Shown piece by piece: positions 43,543 through 53,289 of a stretch of 64,000 nucleotides of DNA. The stretch lies in NCBI GenBank assembly GCA_900767875.1, contig CAAGAT010000065.1:1-64000 (forward strand). The letters are read 5' to 3'. Within the stretch, counting starts at the first letter, position 1. Each line of letters opens with the position of its first letter. Made by a program: the position numbers and the translations under genes. The notes beneath the pieces are model-generated. The model was given only the letters and a program-made list of their open reading frames with translations, was not told the DNA's origin and did no database searches. Source of the stretch: an uncultured Sutterella sp. GTDB taxonomy: Bacteria > Pseudomonadota > Gammaproteobacteria > Burkholderiales > Burkholderiaceae_F.

Positions 43543-44061
43543 ATGACTTTCAAACGATTGATGATCGGTGCCGCGCTGAGTCTGGCGGTGCTCACCACCC
43601 TGACCGGCTGCACGGACAACGAGGTGGCCGACGTGTCGCTGGGCATCTTCACGCTCAAGGACATCAAGCTCAACAGCTTTGTCGATCCCTTGGTGCCCGG
43701 CGTGACCTGCCACGTAGCCAGCATCGAGGCCAATCTGTCCCTCTCCGATCCCTCGGACAGCGCCGTGAGCTGCCGTCAGACCGGGGAAATTACGCCGGCG
43801 ATGATCGCGCGCATCAAAAAGGGCAAGACGGGCGAAGTCGTCTTTGAAAAGTCCAAGAGCGTTTTCCTCAAGACTCTGAAGATTCGCCGCATCTTTGACG
43901 AGCAGAGCCAGACCTTGATGTACCTCTCCTACTCCACGCGTGAGACCACGGGGAGCTTTAAGCACAGCCTCTCGACCGTACCGCTGTGGGGAACGGCCGC
44001 CTACGTCGAGCCCGCCGTCGTGCCGGCGGTCGATTTCAAACAACAAACCAAAAGTTTCTGA
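43543..44061 (+). CDS. creA: CreA-family protein, putative lipoprotein
   Basis: 172 aa. The signal sequence ends in a lipobox (LTTLTGC, Cys23), so it is probably lipid-anchored in the envelope. The mature part follows CreA: VSLGIFTLKDIKLNSFVDPLVPGVTCHVA, DPSDSAVSCRQTG and VFLKTLKIRRIFDE. CreA has no known biochemical role. It is followed after 2 bases by the yejM-like gene, so it probably shares its transcript. Confidence 0.85.
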   Translation: MTFKRLMIGAALSLAVLTTLTGCTDNEVADVSLGIFTLKDIKLNSFVDPLVPGVTCHVASIEANLSLSDPSDSAVSCRQTGEITPAMIARIKKGKTGEVVFEKSKSVFLKTLKIRRIFDEQSQTLMYLSYSTRETTGSFKHSLSTVPLWGTAAYVEPAVVPAVDFKQQTKSF

Positions 44062-44063
44062 CC

Positions 44064-45901
44064 ATGGCTTTGCGCAGCACGAAAAACCGCCTTTCGGAGG
44101 CGCTTCGTTCGACCCTGAACGAAGTCGTCTGGCTTTCGCTTCTTTTTGCCGCGGCGGGAGCACTCATTGCCCTGCGCTACCTCACCGGTTTGCCCAATGA
44201 ACGCGCCTGGCAATCGGTCTATGTGTTCGGGGCCGCCGCCGGCGTTTTCTTCGTCGGCCACTTCGTGCTGCAGCTTCTTTTGGTGCTGCCCCTGACGCGC
44301 TTGAGCCCCAAGGCCGCCCGTGCCGGCACCTTCGCGCTCACGTTCGCGTTGCTCGTGGCGCTTGTGACCGACACGTTCGTTTACCAGCAATATCATTTTC
44401 ACATCAACTGGGCGATGATCGACCTCGCGCTTGTGGGGGGCGCGACGTCTTTAGCTTTTCGACCGGCATGATGCTGCGCATCGCCTTTTTGGTGGTGTGC
44501 CTGGGCCTGTTGGCCGCCGTGCTCGTTTGGGCCGGTGCTCGTTTGAAGAACCGGGCCGGCGCCGCATGGCTTTGTCTGGCGGTGTTGGCGGGGTATGTGG
44601 CCGTCAATGGTGTTCACGCCTATGCCGTCAGCCAAGGCGTCAAGTCCGTGACTGTGCTCAAGGAGCGGATTCCGCTCTACTTCCCGATACGGGGCAATCG
44701 GCTGCTGGCCAAGTTCGGCCTCGAGCCCGTGGTGCAGGACACCGTTAAGCTCGGCGAGGTGGTCGGTAGCTTCAAGTATCCTCTCAATACGCTTACCTAC
44801 GGCAAGGGCTCGGGGCTCAACGTCCTGATCCTGGCGATCGACTCTCTGCGGGCCGACGTGGTGGACGCCAAGACCATGCCCAACCTCACCGCCTTCAAGC
44901 AAAAGGCGCTGGCCTTTGAGGATCATTATTCGGGCGGCAACGCCACCCGAGCCGGGATTTTCAGCCTCTTTTACGGGCTGCCGCCCTTTTACTGGGACAG
45001 CGCACTGGCGAGCAACGTTCCCTCGGCGATGGTCTCGGGCTTTCAGAGCGCCGGGTATGATGTGACGGCCTTTACGACCGCCACGCTCCTGCGCCCCGAG
45101 TTCTATGCGACGGTCTTTGCGGGCGTTCCCAACCTGCGCATGGGCTCGACAAAGGGCAACGGCGTAGCCGCGCGCGATGTCGAAAGCGTCGACGACTTTG
45201 GAAAATGGCTCACGACCAAGGATCCGAACAAGAAGTTTTTGAGCTTCATGTTCCTGGACAGCGCACACGCACTCGACTTTCCCGCGGACCTTGACGTGCC
45301 CTACAAGGATTATTGGGAAACGGTCGACCGCCTGCGGCTTTCGCCCGACTTCGATCCCAAGCCGTTCCTCAACCGCTACAAAAACTCGGCCTACTGGCAG
45401 GACGTGCTGATCGGACGCGTGCTTGGTATCCTGAAAAAGACCGGGCGCCTCAAGGACACCATCGTCATCGTCACGGCTGACCACGGCGAGGAGTTCAACG
45501 ACTCCAAGCTCAACTACTGGGGACACAACGGTAACTTCTCCAAGGCGCAGATCAAGGTGCCGCTCGTGGTCTATTGGCCGGGAATGGAGTCCCAGACCGT
45601 CGACTACCGCACGACGGCCTACGATGTGAGCACTACGCTCATGAAGCGGATTTTGAATGTTCAGAACCCGACGCAGGATTATTCCGTCGGGCGCGATTTG
45701 TTTGAAACGACGCCGCGCGACGTGTTTTACGCCGGCAGCTACAACGAAGACGCGATGGTGGCCGGCGACGACGTGTTGCTTGTTAAGATCAGCGGTGCCA
45801 TGGAAGGGCACAAACTCGACGACTGGCGCGAGACGGAAACGGGCCCTCTCAAGGCTTTGGTGCCCGATTATCTGAAAATGCGCGGCAAGTACCGTCAATA
45901 A
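44064..45901 (+). pseudogene. YejM/PbgA-like membrane sulfatase-fold protein, frameshifted in a G-tract
   Basis: Two frames together make one protein of about 610 aa. The first (44064-44471) encodes the first membrane helices and ends ALVGGATSLAFRPA. The second (from about 44430; first ATG 44468) encodes the rest of the membrane part and a periplasmic alkaline phosphatase/sulfatase-fold domain (VLILAIDSLRADV, GGNATRAGIFSLFYG, VTADHGEEFNDSK). At the joint lies a run of six G (44425-44430); with a seventh G the text reads straight through as LVGGRDVFSFSTGMMLRIA. YejM senses lipid A and regulates LpxC in enterics. The break may be a real mutation, reversible slippage or an assembly error; all else looks intact. 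Confidence 0.75.
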
Positions 45902-45924
45902 GCAAGGAAGGATAAGAGACAACC

Positions 45925-46485
45925 ATGTCGGACAAACTGGTTTTGCAAGACGAGGACGGCGAGGAGGTCAAACTCCCGGGACTGCCGCCCAACACGAAAA
46001 ACTATATGACGCCGGCCTGCTACCGACGCCTGCTGGACGAGCGCGAGCACTTGGTCAACGTCGAGCGCCCGAGTATCGTCAATGTGGTGAGCTGGGCCGC
46101 GAGCAACGGCGACCGGTCGGAAAACGGGGACTATCAGTACGGTAAGCGCCGACTGCGCGAAATCGATCGCCGCATCCGTTTTCTCAACAAGCGCATCGAA
46201 GGCGCCGAGGTGGTTGATCCGGCCAAGCGGCCGCCCACCGACCAGGTGTTCTTCGGGGCGACCGTCACCTATGAGAACGTAACGGCGGGCACCGAGCACA
46301 CGATACGCATCGTGGGCATCGACGAGGCCGATCCCGACAAGGGCGAGGTGAGCTGGGTGAGTCCCATCGCCCGCGTGTTTCTCAAGAAGAGGGAAGGCGA
46401 CAGCGTTAAGCTTCCCACGCCCGCTACCATAGATCACCCAGCGCGCGTGGAAACCCTCGAAATCGTGGCCGTGGAATACGTCTAA
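45925..46485 (+). CDS. greB: Transcription elongation factor GreB
   Basis: 186 aa. The N-terminal coiled coil contains MTPACYRRLLDEREHLVNVE, RPSIVNVVSWAASNGDRSEN and GDYQYGKRRLREIDRRI; the two acidic residues at the coiled-coil tip are in the DRSENGD segment. The C-terminal FKBP-like domain follows (VFFGATVTYENV, WVSPIARVFLKKREGD). The QYGKRRLREID pattern marks GreB over GreA. It rescues backtracked RNA polymerase. Ribosome site AAGGAAGGATAAGAG precedes. Confidence 0.95.
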   Translation: MSDKLVLQDEDGEEVKLPGLPPNTKNYMTPACYRRLLDEREHLVNVERPSIVNVVSWAASNGDRSENGDYQYGKRRLREIDRRIRFLNKRIEGAEVVDPAKRPPTDQVFFGATVTYENVTAGTEHTIRIVGIDEADPDKGEVSWVSPIARVFLKKREGDSVKLPTPATIDHPARVETLEIVAVEYV

Positions 46486-46517
46486 CTCAAGACTGATCAA
46501 GCGTTATTGAGGAATCT

Positions 46518-47291
46518 ATGTCGGAAGCCAAGTTGCCCGTCAGCGTGGTGTTGCTCACACGCAATGAAGAACAAAATGTCCGCGATTGCTTGCAAAGCTG
46601 TGACTTTGCCTCCGAGCTGATCGTGGTCGATGATGGAAGTATGGATCGGACGGTGCGGATTGCTCAGGAGTTGGGGGGCAAGGTTTTTCACCGTTCTTTG
46701 GCCGGTGACTGGGGTGCACAGAAAACTTTTGGGATTGAGCAGGCCTCTCAGCCCTGGGTCTTACTCATTGATGCCGATGAACGTGTTACGCCGCAGCTGC
46801 GGGAGGTCATTCAACAGGTATTGAGTCAACCGGAGAACAAACGGGCCTACAAGATTCAGCGGCAAAACCACTTTGTTACCGGGAAGGCCCAGCACGGCAT
46901 TCTTCGCCCGGATTGGGTGCTACGCCTGTTGCCGCGAGAAAATGCTTCCGTGGAAGGCAAGGTTCATGAAAGCGTGGTGACACCTTATCCCGTTGAAAAA
47001 CTTAAGGGGTATTTGATTCATTATCCCTACAGCTCCTGGGATGCGTATTTCCTAAAGTTTGACAAGTACACCAAAACGGCTGCCGAAAAGTATTTGGCCG
47101 AGGGCAGAGACTGTCACTTTATCTCGGATATTCTCCTACGTCCAGTTTGGGCTTTCATCAAGGTTTATTTTCTCAACCGCGGCTTTCTGGACGGCAAGCT
47201 CGGGTTCATTTTCTCGGTGAACCATTACTTTTATACGCTGGCCAAATACGTGCGCTTTTACTACCTCAAGAACCACGGCGGCAAGATTTGA
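46518..47291 (+). CDS. WaaE/KdtX-like family 2 glycosyltransferase
   Basis: 257 aa. GT-A features: VSVVLLTRNEEQNVRDCLQS, LIVVDDGSMDRTVRIAQELG, and LLIDADERVTPQL with the DxD. WVLRLLPRENASVEGKVHE and YPYSSWDAYFLKFDKYT are typical of WaaE/KdtX, an LPS core beta-1,4-glucosyltransferase. The gene is somewhat AT-richer than its neighbours. It converges on spoT with 50 bases between. Confidence 0.87.
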   Translation: MSEAKLPVSVVLLTRNEEQNVRDCLQSCDFASELIVVDDGSMDRTVRIAQELGGKVFHRSLAGDWGAQKTFGIEQASQPWVLLIDADERVTPQLREVIQQVLSQPENKRAYKIQRQNHFVTGKAQHGILRPDWVLRLLPRENASVEGKVHESVVTPYPVEKLKGYLIHYPYSSWDAYFLKFDKYTKTAAEKYLAEGRDCHFISDILLRPVWAFIKVYFLNRGFLDGKLGFIFSVNHYFYTLAKYVRFYYLKNHGGKI

Positions 47292-47341
47292 TTCCGGCCG
47301 TGTGCAGAGAGCTCCGTCAGGAGCCCTCGGTCTGACAATCG

Positions 47342-49684
47342 TCAGCCTTCGCTCGGCAGCGGTAACCGTTTGTCGCCGTCAAGTTTGCGGGCGATTGCCA
47401 CGACGTTTGCAAGGCGCTTGAGCGCGCGCATGATGTGCATCAGATGCAGACGATCTCGCACCAGGATCATCAGGTTGAGCTTGTCGTGGCCGTTTTGTGA
47501 GGCGCCGACGTCCATGCCGACGATCGATGAGCCCGCGGCACTGAGCTCGGCGGCAATGGCGGGCAGAGCCGCCCGATCGTCCGTCACTTCCATATCGAGG
47601 GGCACGGCAAAGCGTGCTTCTTCACTCGTTTCGGACTGCCAGGCCAGGGACATCCAGCGCTGCGGCGCATTCTGACGCCCGCGCGTGACGTGCTCGCAGT
47701 CGGCGCGGTGTACCGACAGACCGTGGCCCTTGCGCATAAAGCCCCAGATCGAATCGCCCGGCACCGGATGGCAGCAGGTGGCGAGCTGCACGGCCATCCC
47801 TTCGGTGCCGCGGATGGTGACGGCCGCTTCCGAGGGGGGCTTGCTCGGTTTCTTTTCTTGTAGCAACGTGTGAATTTGCCCCACGATACCGGAGGCGGGC
47901 AATTGCCCGAGGCCGATCGCTACATAAAGCTCGTTCATGCTCGAGAGCGTGGCCACCCGCAGCACTTCGGCCCAAATCGTATCGGGCACGGCCTCAAGCG
48001 TCAGGTGCCCCTCGCGGGCGGCCTTGGCAAGCACCTTCTTACCAAGGGACGCAGACTCCACGGGGTTGCGGGTGCGCAAATACTGGCGCACTTCGGCGCG
48101 GGCCTTGCCGCTGCGCGCGAAGCTGATCCACTGCGGATCGGGTTCGGCATCGGGCGCGGTGATGATTTCGACCATGTCGCCGTTTTTCAGGGGCGTCGAC
48201 AGGGGCTGATTTTCCCCATTGATGCGGCATCCCACGGCCTTGTTGCCCACGTCCGTATGAATCTGGTAGGCAAAGTCGACCGGGCACGAGCCCTGAGGTA
48301 GGCTCACAATCTTGCTGCGGGGCGTAAAGACGTAGACGCGGTCCGGGAAGAGGTCGATCTTGATGTTTTCCAAGAATTCCTTGCTGTCCGAGCTCGTGCG
48401 CTGGATTTCCATCAGGCTCTGCAACCAGGATTTGACCATGTTCTGAATGCCGCTCGTGTCCATCGCATCGTTGTAGATCCAGTGCGAGAGAATGCCCATC
48501 TCGTCAATGCGGTGCATTTCCTCGGTGCGGATCTGATACTCGACGGGCGTGCCGTAGGGGCCGATCACGGTGGTGTGCAGGCTGCGGTAGCCGTTCGCTT
48601 TAGGGATGGCGATGAAGTCCTTGAAGCGGTTGTGGACGGGCTTGTAGAGCTGATGCAGGGCACCGAGCGTGAGGTAACACTCTTCGCGCGTGCGCACGAT
48701 CACGCGAAAGCCGTAGATGTCCAGCACGTCGGAAAAGGACGCATGCGTATCGCGCATGCGGTTGTAGATGCCGTAGATCGTCTTGTCGCGCCCCTGCACC
48801 TGCGCCACGATCCCGGACTTGGGCAGGGCCGCGCGCGTTTCGCGCAGAATCTTTTCCAACACCGCTTTGCGGTTGCCGCGGGCCAAAATCACGTTTTCGC
48901 GCAAGATGGCGTAGCGTCGCGGATAGTGGTTGAAAAAGGAGAGTTCCTGCAGTTCGCGAAAGACGGTGTTAAGGCCCAGGCGGTGCGCAATCGGCACGTA
49001 AATTTCCAGGGTCTCCTTGGCGATGCGCCGGCGCTTATCCGGGCGCATGACGCCCAGGGTGCGCAGGTTGTGCAGGCGGTCGGCGAGTTTGACAAAGATC
49101 ACGCGCACGTCGCGGCTCATGGCCAGCAACATCTTGCGGAAACTTTCGGCCTGCGCGACCTCGTTGGACGAAAAGCGCAGTTTGTCGAGCTTGCTTACGC
49201 CATCCACGAGTTCGGTCACCTCCACCCCGAACCGCTCGGCCATCTCGATTTTGGCCACTTTCGTGTCTTCCAAAACGTCGTGCATGAGCCCCGCGCAGAT
49301 CGTAACGGCATCCAGGCGCCACTCCGCCAGAATGTTGGCCACGGCCAGCGGATGGGTGATGTACGGTTCGCCTGACTTTCGAAATTGCCCGAGATGCGCA
49401 TCGTCGGCGTACATGAACGCCTGGCGAATGCGCTCCACATCTGCTTTGGATAAAAACTGACTGCAGCGCGCAAGCAGTTCGGACGAGGTCACCACCTTGG
49501 TGACTTTTTCCACCGGAGAGAAAAGGGGAAGATCGGCTTCCTGCCCCACGACGTCGCCCGCACGGGCATCAAGGTAGGCGGCGTCGTAGTCGTCTTCGTT
49601 GGAGTGGCCGACATGGGGAACCTGCGGCCGGATCAAATTGGGAAGCGGCGCTGTCGGGGCTGTTTGAGAGGCGGAAAACAGCAT
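47342..49684 (-). CDS. spoT: Bifunctional (p)ppGpp synthetase/hydrolase SpoT
   Basis: 780 aa. Domains in order: HD hydrolase (HPLAVANILAEWRLDA, AGLMHDVLEDT), synthetase (GRDKTIYGIYNRMRD, DIYGFRVIVRT, FKDFIAIPKANGYRSLHT), TGS (VYVFTPRSKIVSLPQG), and a C-terminal ACT region (LDMEVTDDRAALPAIAAEL). The intact HD motif and its place behind rpoZ and gmk mark it as SpoT, not RelA. It makes and degrades the stringent-response alarmone. It is the last gene of the gmk-rpoZ-spoT group. Confidence 0.95.
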   Translation of the reverse strand: MLFSASQTAPTAPLPNLIRPQVPHVGHSNEDDYDAAYLDARAGDVVGQEADLPLFSPVEKVTKVVTSSELLARCSQFLSKADVERIRQAFMYADDAHLGQFRKSGEPYITHPLAVANILAEWRLDAVTICAGLMHDVLEDTKVAKIEMAERFGVEVTELVDGVSKLDKLRFSSNEVAQAESFRKMLLAMSRDVRVIFVKLADRLHNLRTLGVMRPDKRRRIAKETLEIYVPIAHRLGLNTVFRELQELSFFNHYPRRYAILRENVILARGNRKAVLEKILRETRAALPKSGIVAQVQGRDKTIYGIYNRMRDTHASFSDVLDIYGFRVIVRTREECYLTLGALHQLYKPVHNRFKDFIAIPKANGYRSLHTTVIGPYGTPVEYQIRTEEMHRIDEMGILSHWIYNDAMDTSGIQNMVKSWLQSLMEIQRTSSDSKEFLENIKIDLFPDRVYVFTPRSKIVSLPQGSCPVDFAYQIHTDVGNKAVGCRINGENQPLSTPLKNGDMVEIITAPDAEPDPQWISFARSGKARAEVRQYLRTRNPVESASLGKKVLAKAAREGHLTLEAVPDTIWAEVLRVATLSSMNELYVAIGLGQLPASGIVGQIHTLLQEKKPSKPPSEAAVTIRGTEGMAVQLATCCHPVPGDSIWGFMRKGHGLSVHRADCEHVTRGRQNAPQRWMSLAWQSETSEEARFAVPLDMEVTDDRAALPAIAAELSAAGSSIVGMDVGASQNGHDKLNLMILVRDRLHLMHIMRALKRLANVVAIARKLDGDKRLPLPSEG

Positions 49685-49796
49685 AAGACCCTTTACGGTG
49701 GATAAAGAAACAAAAAGCGCCGCCTGTGAGTTTTTCTTGGTCAGGCAGCGCTTGTGTGTGGTGGGTGATGAGCTCTAAGAGCTCACGATCCGTAAA

Positions 49797-49997
49797 TTAG
49801 GAAACGCGTTCGAGCACGTCCCGCGTCACACTGCCTTGGGCAATTTCACGCAGGGCGACGACGGTCTGCTTATCCTTGGCGTCCACGTGCGGAGCGTGGC
49901 CTTCGCTCAACTGGCGTGCGCGATAGGCCGCACACAGAACCATTTCAAAGCGGTTCGGGATCTTCTTGAGGCAATCTTCAACAGTTACACGTGCCAT
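49797..49997 (-). CDS. rpoZ: RNA polymerase omega subunit
   Basis: 66 aa, the usual length. ARVTVEDCLKKIPNRFEMVL followed by AAYRARQL, and the tail VVALREIAQGSV, match omega, which helps RNA polymerase assembly and, in proteobacteria, forms part of a ppGpp site. Its place between gmk and spoT is conserved. Confidence 0.96.
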   Translation of the reverse strand: MARVTVEDCLKKIPNRFEMVLCAAYRARQLSEGHAPHVDAKDKQTVVALREIAQGSVTRDVLERVS

Positions 49998-50036
49998 TTT
50001 GGTTTCTTATCAATTGGAAAACGTTGCGGGTAGAGA

Positions 50037-50687
50037 TCAGACGGGGACGCCGAGCGAAATGAAGAGGTCGCGATGGCGAGCGGCCTGATTTTTGAAATTC
50101 AGGCGGGAGGCTGTCACTACGGAAATGAGTTGCGAGAGCGCAACATCGAAACTGTCATTAATTATAACGAACTCAAATTCGGAAGCATGGGCGATCTCAG
50201 CCCCCGCGCCCATGAGGCGCCGCGTGATCGTGGCTTCACTGTCGGTGCCGCGTTTGTGCAGGCGGGCGGCCAGCGCGTCAATTGAGGGCGGCAGGATGAA
50301 GATGCCGACCGTCTCGCCAAACTGGGTGCGCACCTGACGGGCGCCCTGCCAGTCGATTTCAAGGAGCACATCCTTACCCGCGGCCATGCGCTGCTCGATC
50401 CACACCCGGCTTGTGCCGTAGTAGTTGCCGTGCACGAGGGCGGACTCGAGAAACTCCCCACGAGCCTTGCGCTCTTCGAACTCGGGCACGGAAATGAAGT
50501 GGTATTCGCGGCCGTTGACTTCGCCGGGACGCGGCTCGCGCGTCGTGTGGGAAATCGAGAGTTCAATCGAGGAGTCGTGTTCGAGGAGGGCCTTGACAAG
50601 CGAGCTCTTGCCGGCCCCCGACGGAGCCGTGATCATAAACAAACGCCCGGCATGCGCGGCGGGCTGACGGGAGGCGGTGTTGGACAT
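50037..50687 (-). CDS. gmk: Guanylate kinase
   Basis: 216 aa from the ATG at 50687, which has AAGGA eight bases upstream; an ATG nine bases earlier (50696) is in the same frame. P-loop FMITAPSGAGKSSLVKALL, the GMP-binding SISHTTREPRPGEVNGREYHF, and VLLEIDWQGARQVR are diagnostic. It phosphorylates GMP to GDP. It heads the gmk-rpoZ-spoT group; the following rpoZ is 39 bases away. Confidence 0.96.
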   Translation of the reverse strand: MSNTASRQPAAHAGRLFMITAPSGAGKSSLVKALLEHDSSIELSISHTTREPRPGEVNGREYHFISVPEFEERKARGEFLESALVHGNYYGTSRVWIEQRMAAGKDVLLEIDWQGARQVRTQFGETVGIFILPPSIDALAARLHKRGTDSEATITRRLMGAGAEIAHASEFEFVIINDSFDVALSQLISVVTASRLNFKNQAARHRDLFISLGVPV

Positions 50688-50979
50688 GGGTGTCATCCTT
50701 ATGTAGGGCGACGAATTTTACCGCACAAGCCCCGGGCAAGACCAGCGCTTGGTTGGCCTGGAATCGAATGCCGCCTGCTCTCGTCAACCCTCCCTGAGCG
50801 TAGGCAAAACCACCAAGTCCGAGGCGCTTGCCGATATACTTTCAGTGTCGTCGAAGTTCTCATTCTTTGCTTTGGCGTTTGACCCCAAAAACATTGGTTA
50901 ACCCCCTGCGTACGGCGGGAATTCGAACGAAGAGTTCCATGGCGCCGGGCGCCTCCTTTTGCGTTTTCTTTCCACTGAT

Positions 50980-53238
50980 ATGAAATACCATTTCCCGATC
51001 GTCATCATTGATGAGGATTACCACTCGGAAAACGTTTCAGGCCTCGGCATTCGAGACCTCGCCCAGGCCATTGAGGCGCAGGGACATGAGGTGAGCGCCG
51101 TCACAAACTTCTCCGACCTCTCGAGCCTGGCGCGTCAAGCCAGCCGTACCTCGGCCTTCATCGTGAGCCTGGACGACGACGATTTTTCCGACACCGGCGA
51201 AGAAAACGAGGCGATCGCCGAACTGCGCGCCTTTGTGCATCAGGTGCGCAGCTCCAACCCGGACGTGCCCATTTTCCTTTACGGGGAAACCAAGACGGCG
51301 CCCTCCATTCCGAACGACGTGCTGCGCGAGTTGCACGGCTTCATTCACATGTTCGAGGACACGCCCGAGTTCGTGGCCCGCTACATCGTGCGTGAGGCGC
51401 GCCAGTATCTGCAAAGCCTCCCGCCCCCGTTCTTCCGGGCACTGACGCACTACGCGGCCGACAGCTCCTACTCGTGGCACTGCCCGGGGCACTCGGGCGG
51501 CGTGGCCTTTTTGAAGAGCCCCGTCGGGCAGATGTTCCATCAGTTCTTCGGCGAAAACATGCTGCGCGCCGACGTGTGCAACGCCGTGGAAGAATTGGGG
51601 CAGTTGTTGGACCACACCGGGCCTGTGGCTAAGTCCGAGCAAAACGCTGCCCGGATTTTCGGCTGCGACAACCTCTTTTTCGTGACCAACGGCACGTCCA
51701 CGTCCAACAAGATCGTCTGGAACTATACGGTGGCCCCGGGCGACATCGTGATCGTGGACCGCAACTGCCACAAGTCGATCCTGCACGCCATCACCCTGAC
51801 GGGGGCCATTCCCGTGTTCCTGATGCCCACGCGCAATCACTACGGCATCATCGGGCCGATTCCGGTGTCCGAATTCGACTGGTCGACCATCGAAGCCAAG
51901 ATTGCGAAAAACCCGCTCATCAAGAACAAGACCGCTAAGCCGCGCATCATGACGCTCACGCAGTCAACCTACGACGGCATCGTCTACAACGACGAAGTGA
52001 TCAAGGCCAAGCTCGACGGTAGGGTCGACATCCTGCACTTTGACGAGGCCTGGCTGCCGCACGCGGCCTTCTCGCATTTTTATGACGACATGCACGCCAT
52101 CGACCGCGACAAGCCCCGCACCAAAAAGAGCATGGTGTTTGCGACGCACTCGACGCACAAGCTTCTGGCGGGTATCTCGCAGGCCAGCCAGATCTGCATC
52201 CAGGACTCGGAAACCGAAAAGCTCGACCGCTCGAGCTTTAACGAAGCGTTCATGATGCACACGTCCACTTCGCCCCAGTACGCGATCATCGCCAGCTGCG
52301 ACGTGGCCGCCGCCATGATGGAAGGGCCCGCGGGCCGCGCGCTCGTCGAAGAGTCCATCGCCGAGGCCGTCTATTTCCGCCGTGCCATGCGCGAAGTGGG
52401 CAAGAACTATAACGACTGGTGGTTCACGGTCTGGGGCCCGGAAAAGCTGCCCGAGGAAGGCTACGGCACGCAGAAGGACTGGATGCTGCACGCCGATGAG
52501 AGCTGGCACGGCTTCGGGGCCGTGGCCGAGGGCTTTAATATGCTCGATCCGATCAAGGGCACGATCGTCACGCCGGGCCTCTCGGTCGAAGGCGAATTCT
52601 CGGAGACGGGTATTCCCGCCGCGGTCGTCACCAAGTACCTGGCCGAGCACGGCATCATCGTCGAAAAGACGGGCCTGTACTCGTTCTTCATCATGTTCAC
52701 GATCGGCATCACGCGCGGCCGCTGGAACACGATGGTGACTGAACTGCAGCAGTTCAAGGACGCCTACGACGTCAATGCGCCCCTGTACCGCGTCATGCCG
52801 CGGTTCCTCTCGGAGTTCCCGCACTACGAAGGCATGGGCCTGAGGGATCTTTGCCAGAGCGTGCACGAGGTCTACCGCGCTTACGACGTGGCACGATTGA
52901 CGACCCAGATGTACACCTCCGAGATGATTCCGGCGATGCGCCCGACGGACGCCTACGCCAAGTTCGCGCACGGCGAAATCGACCGTCTGCCCATCGACGA
53001 GCTTGAAGGCCGCATCTCGGCGGTGCTGCTCACTCCGTACCCGCCCGGAATTCCGCTTCTTGTTCCCGGCGAGCGCGTCAACTCCAAGATCGTCGAGTAC
53101 CTGCGCTTTGCCCGTGACTTCACGCGACGCTTCCCGGGGTTCGAAAGCGACGTGCACGGCCTCGTGAAGGTTAAGCAGCTTGACGGTACCATCAAGTATA
53201 TGCTCGACTGTGTTCGTGAAACACTAAACGGTGAATAA
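50980..53238 (+). CDS. Lysine/arginine/ornithine decarboxylase, PLP-dependent
   Basis: 752 aa from the ATG at 50980. Fold type I basic amino acid decarboxylase in three parts: an N-terminal response-regulator-like wing (FPIVIIDEDYHSENVSGLGI, about 1-130), the PLP domain (WHCPGHSGGVAFLKS, VTNGTSTSNKIVWN, VDILHFDEAW and FATHSTHKLLAGISQAS with the PLP Lys), and a C-terminal domain. This long form is the Burkholderia-type enzyme annotated arginine/lysine/ornithine decarboxylase. It consumes protons and yields polyamine or cadaverine. No antiporter adjoins, so substrate choice is open. Confidence 0.92.
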   Translation: MKYHFPIVIIDEDYHSENVSGLGIRDLAQAIEAQGHEVSAVTNFSDLSSLARQASRTSAFIVSLDDDDFSDTGEENEAIAELRAFVHQVRSSNPDVPIFLYGETKTAPSIPNDVLRELHGFIHMFEDTPEFVARYIVREARQYLQSLPPPFFRALTHYAADSSYSWHCPGHSGGVAFLKSPVGQMFHQFFGENMLRADVCNAVEELGQLLDHTGPVAKSEQNAARIFGCDNLFFVTNGTSTSNKIVWNYTVAPGDIVIVDRNCHKSILHAITLTGAIPVFLMPTRNHYGIIGPIPVSEFDWSTIEAKIAKNPLIKNKTAKPRIMTLTQSTYDGIVYNDEVIKAKLDGRVDILHFDEAWLPHAAFSHFYDDMHAIDRDKPRTKKSMVFATHSTHKLLAGISQASQICIQDSETEKLDRSSFNEAFMMHTSTSPQYAIIASCDVAAAMMEGPAGRALVEESIAEAVYFRRAMREVGKNYNDWWFTVWGPEKLPEEGYGTQKDWMLHADESWHGFGAVAEGFNMLDPIKGTIVTPGLSVEGEFSETGIPAAVVTKYLAEHGIIVEKTGLYSFFIMFTIGITRGRWNTMVTELQQFKDAYDVNAPLYRVMPRFLSEFPHYEGMGLRDLCQSVHEVYRAYDVARLTTQMYTSEMIPAMRPTDAYAKFAHGEIDRLPIDELEGRISAVLLTPYPPGIPLLVPGERVNSKIVEYLRFARDFTRRFPGFESDVHGLVKVKQLDGTIKYMLDCVRETLNGE

Positions 53239-53289
53239 CTTATTAGACCGCGAATGAATATAGATGAAGATTTAATTGGATAATTGGAT

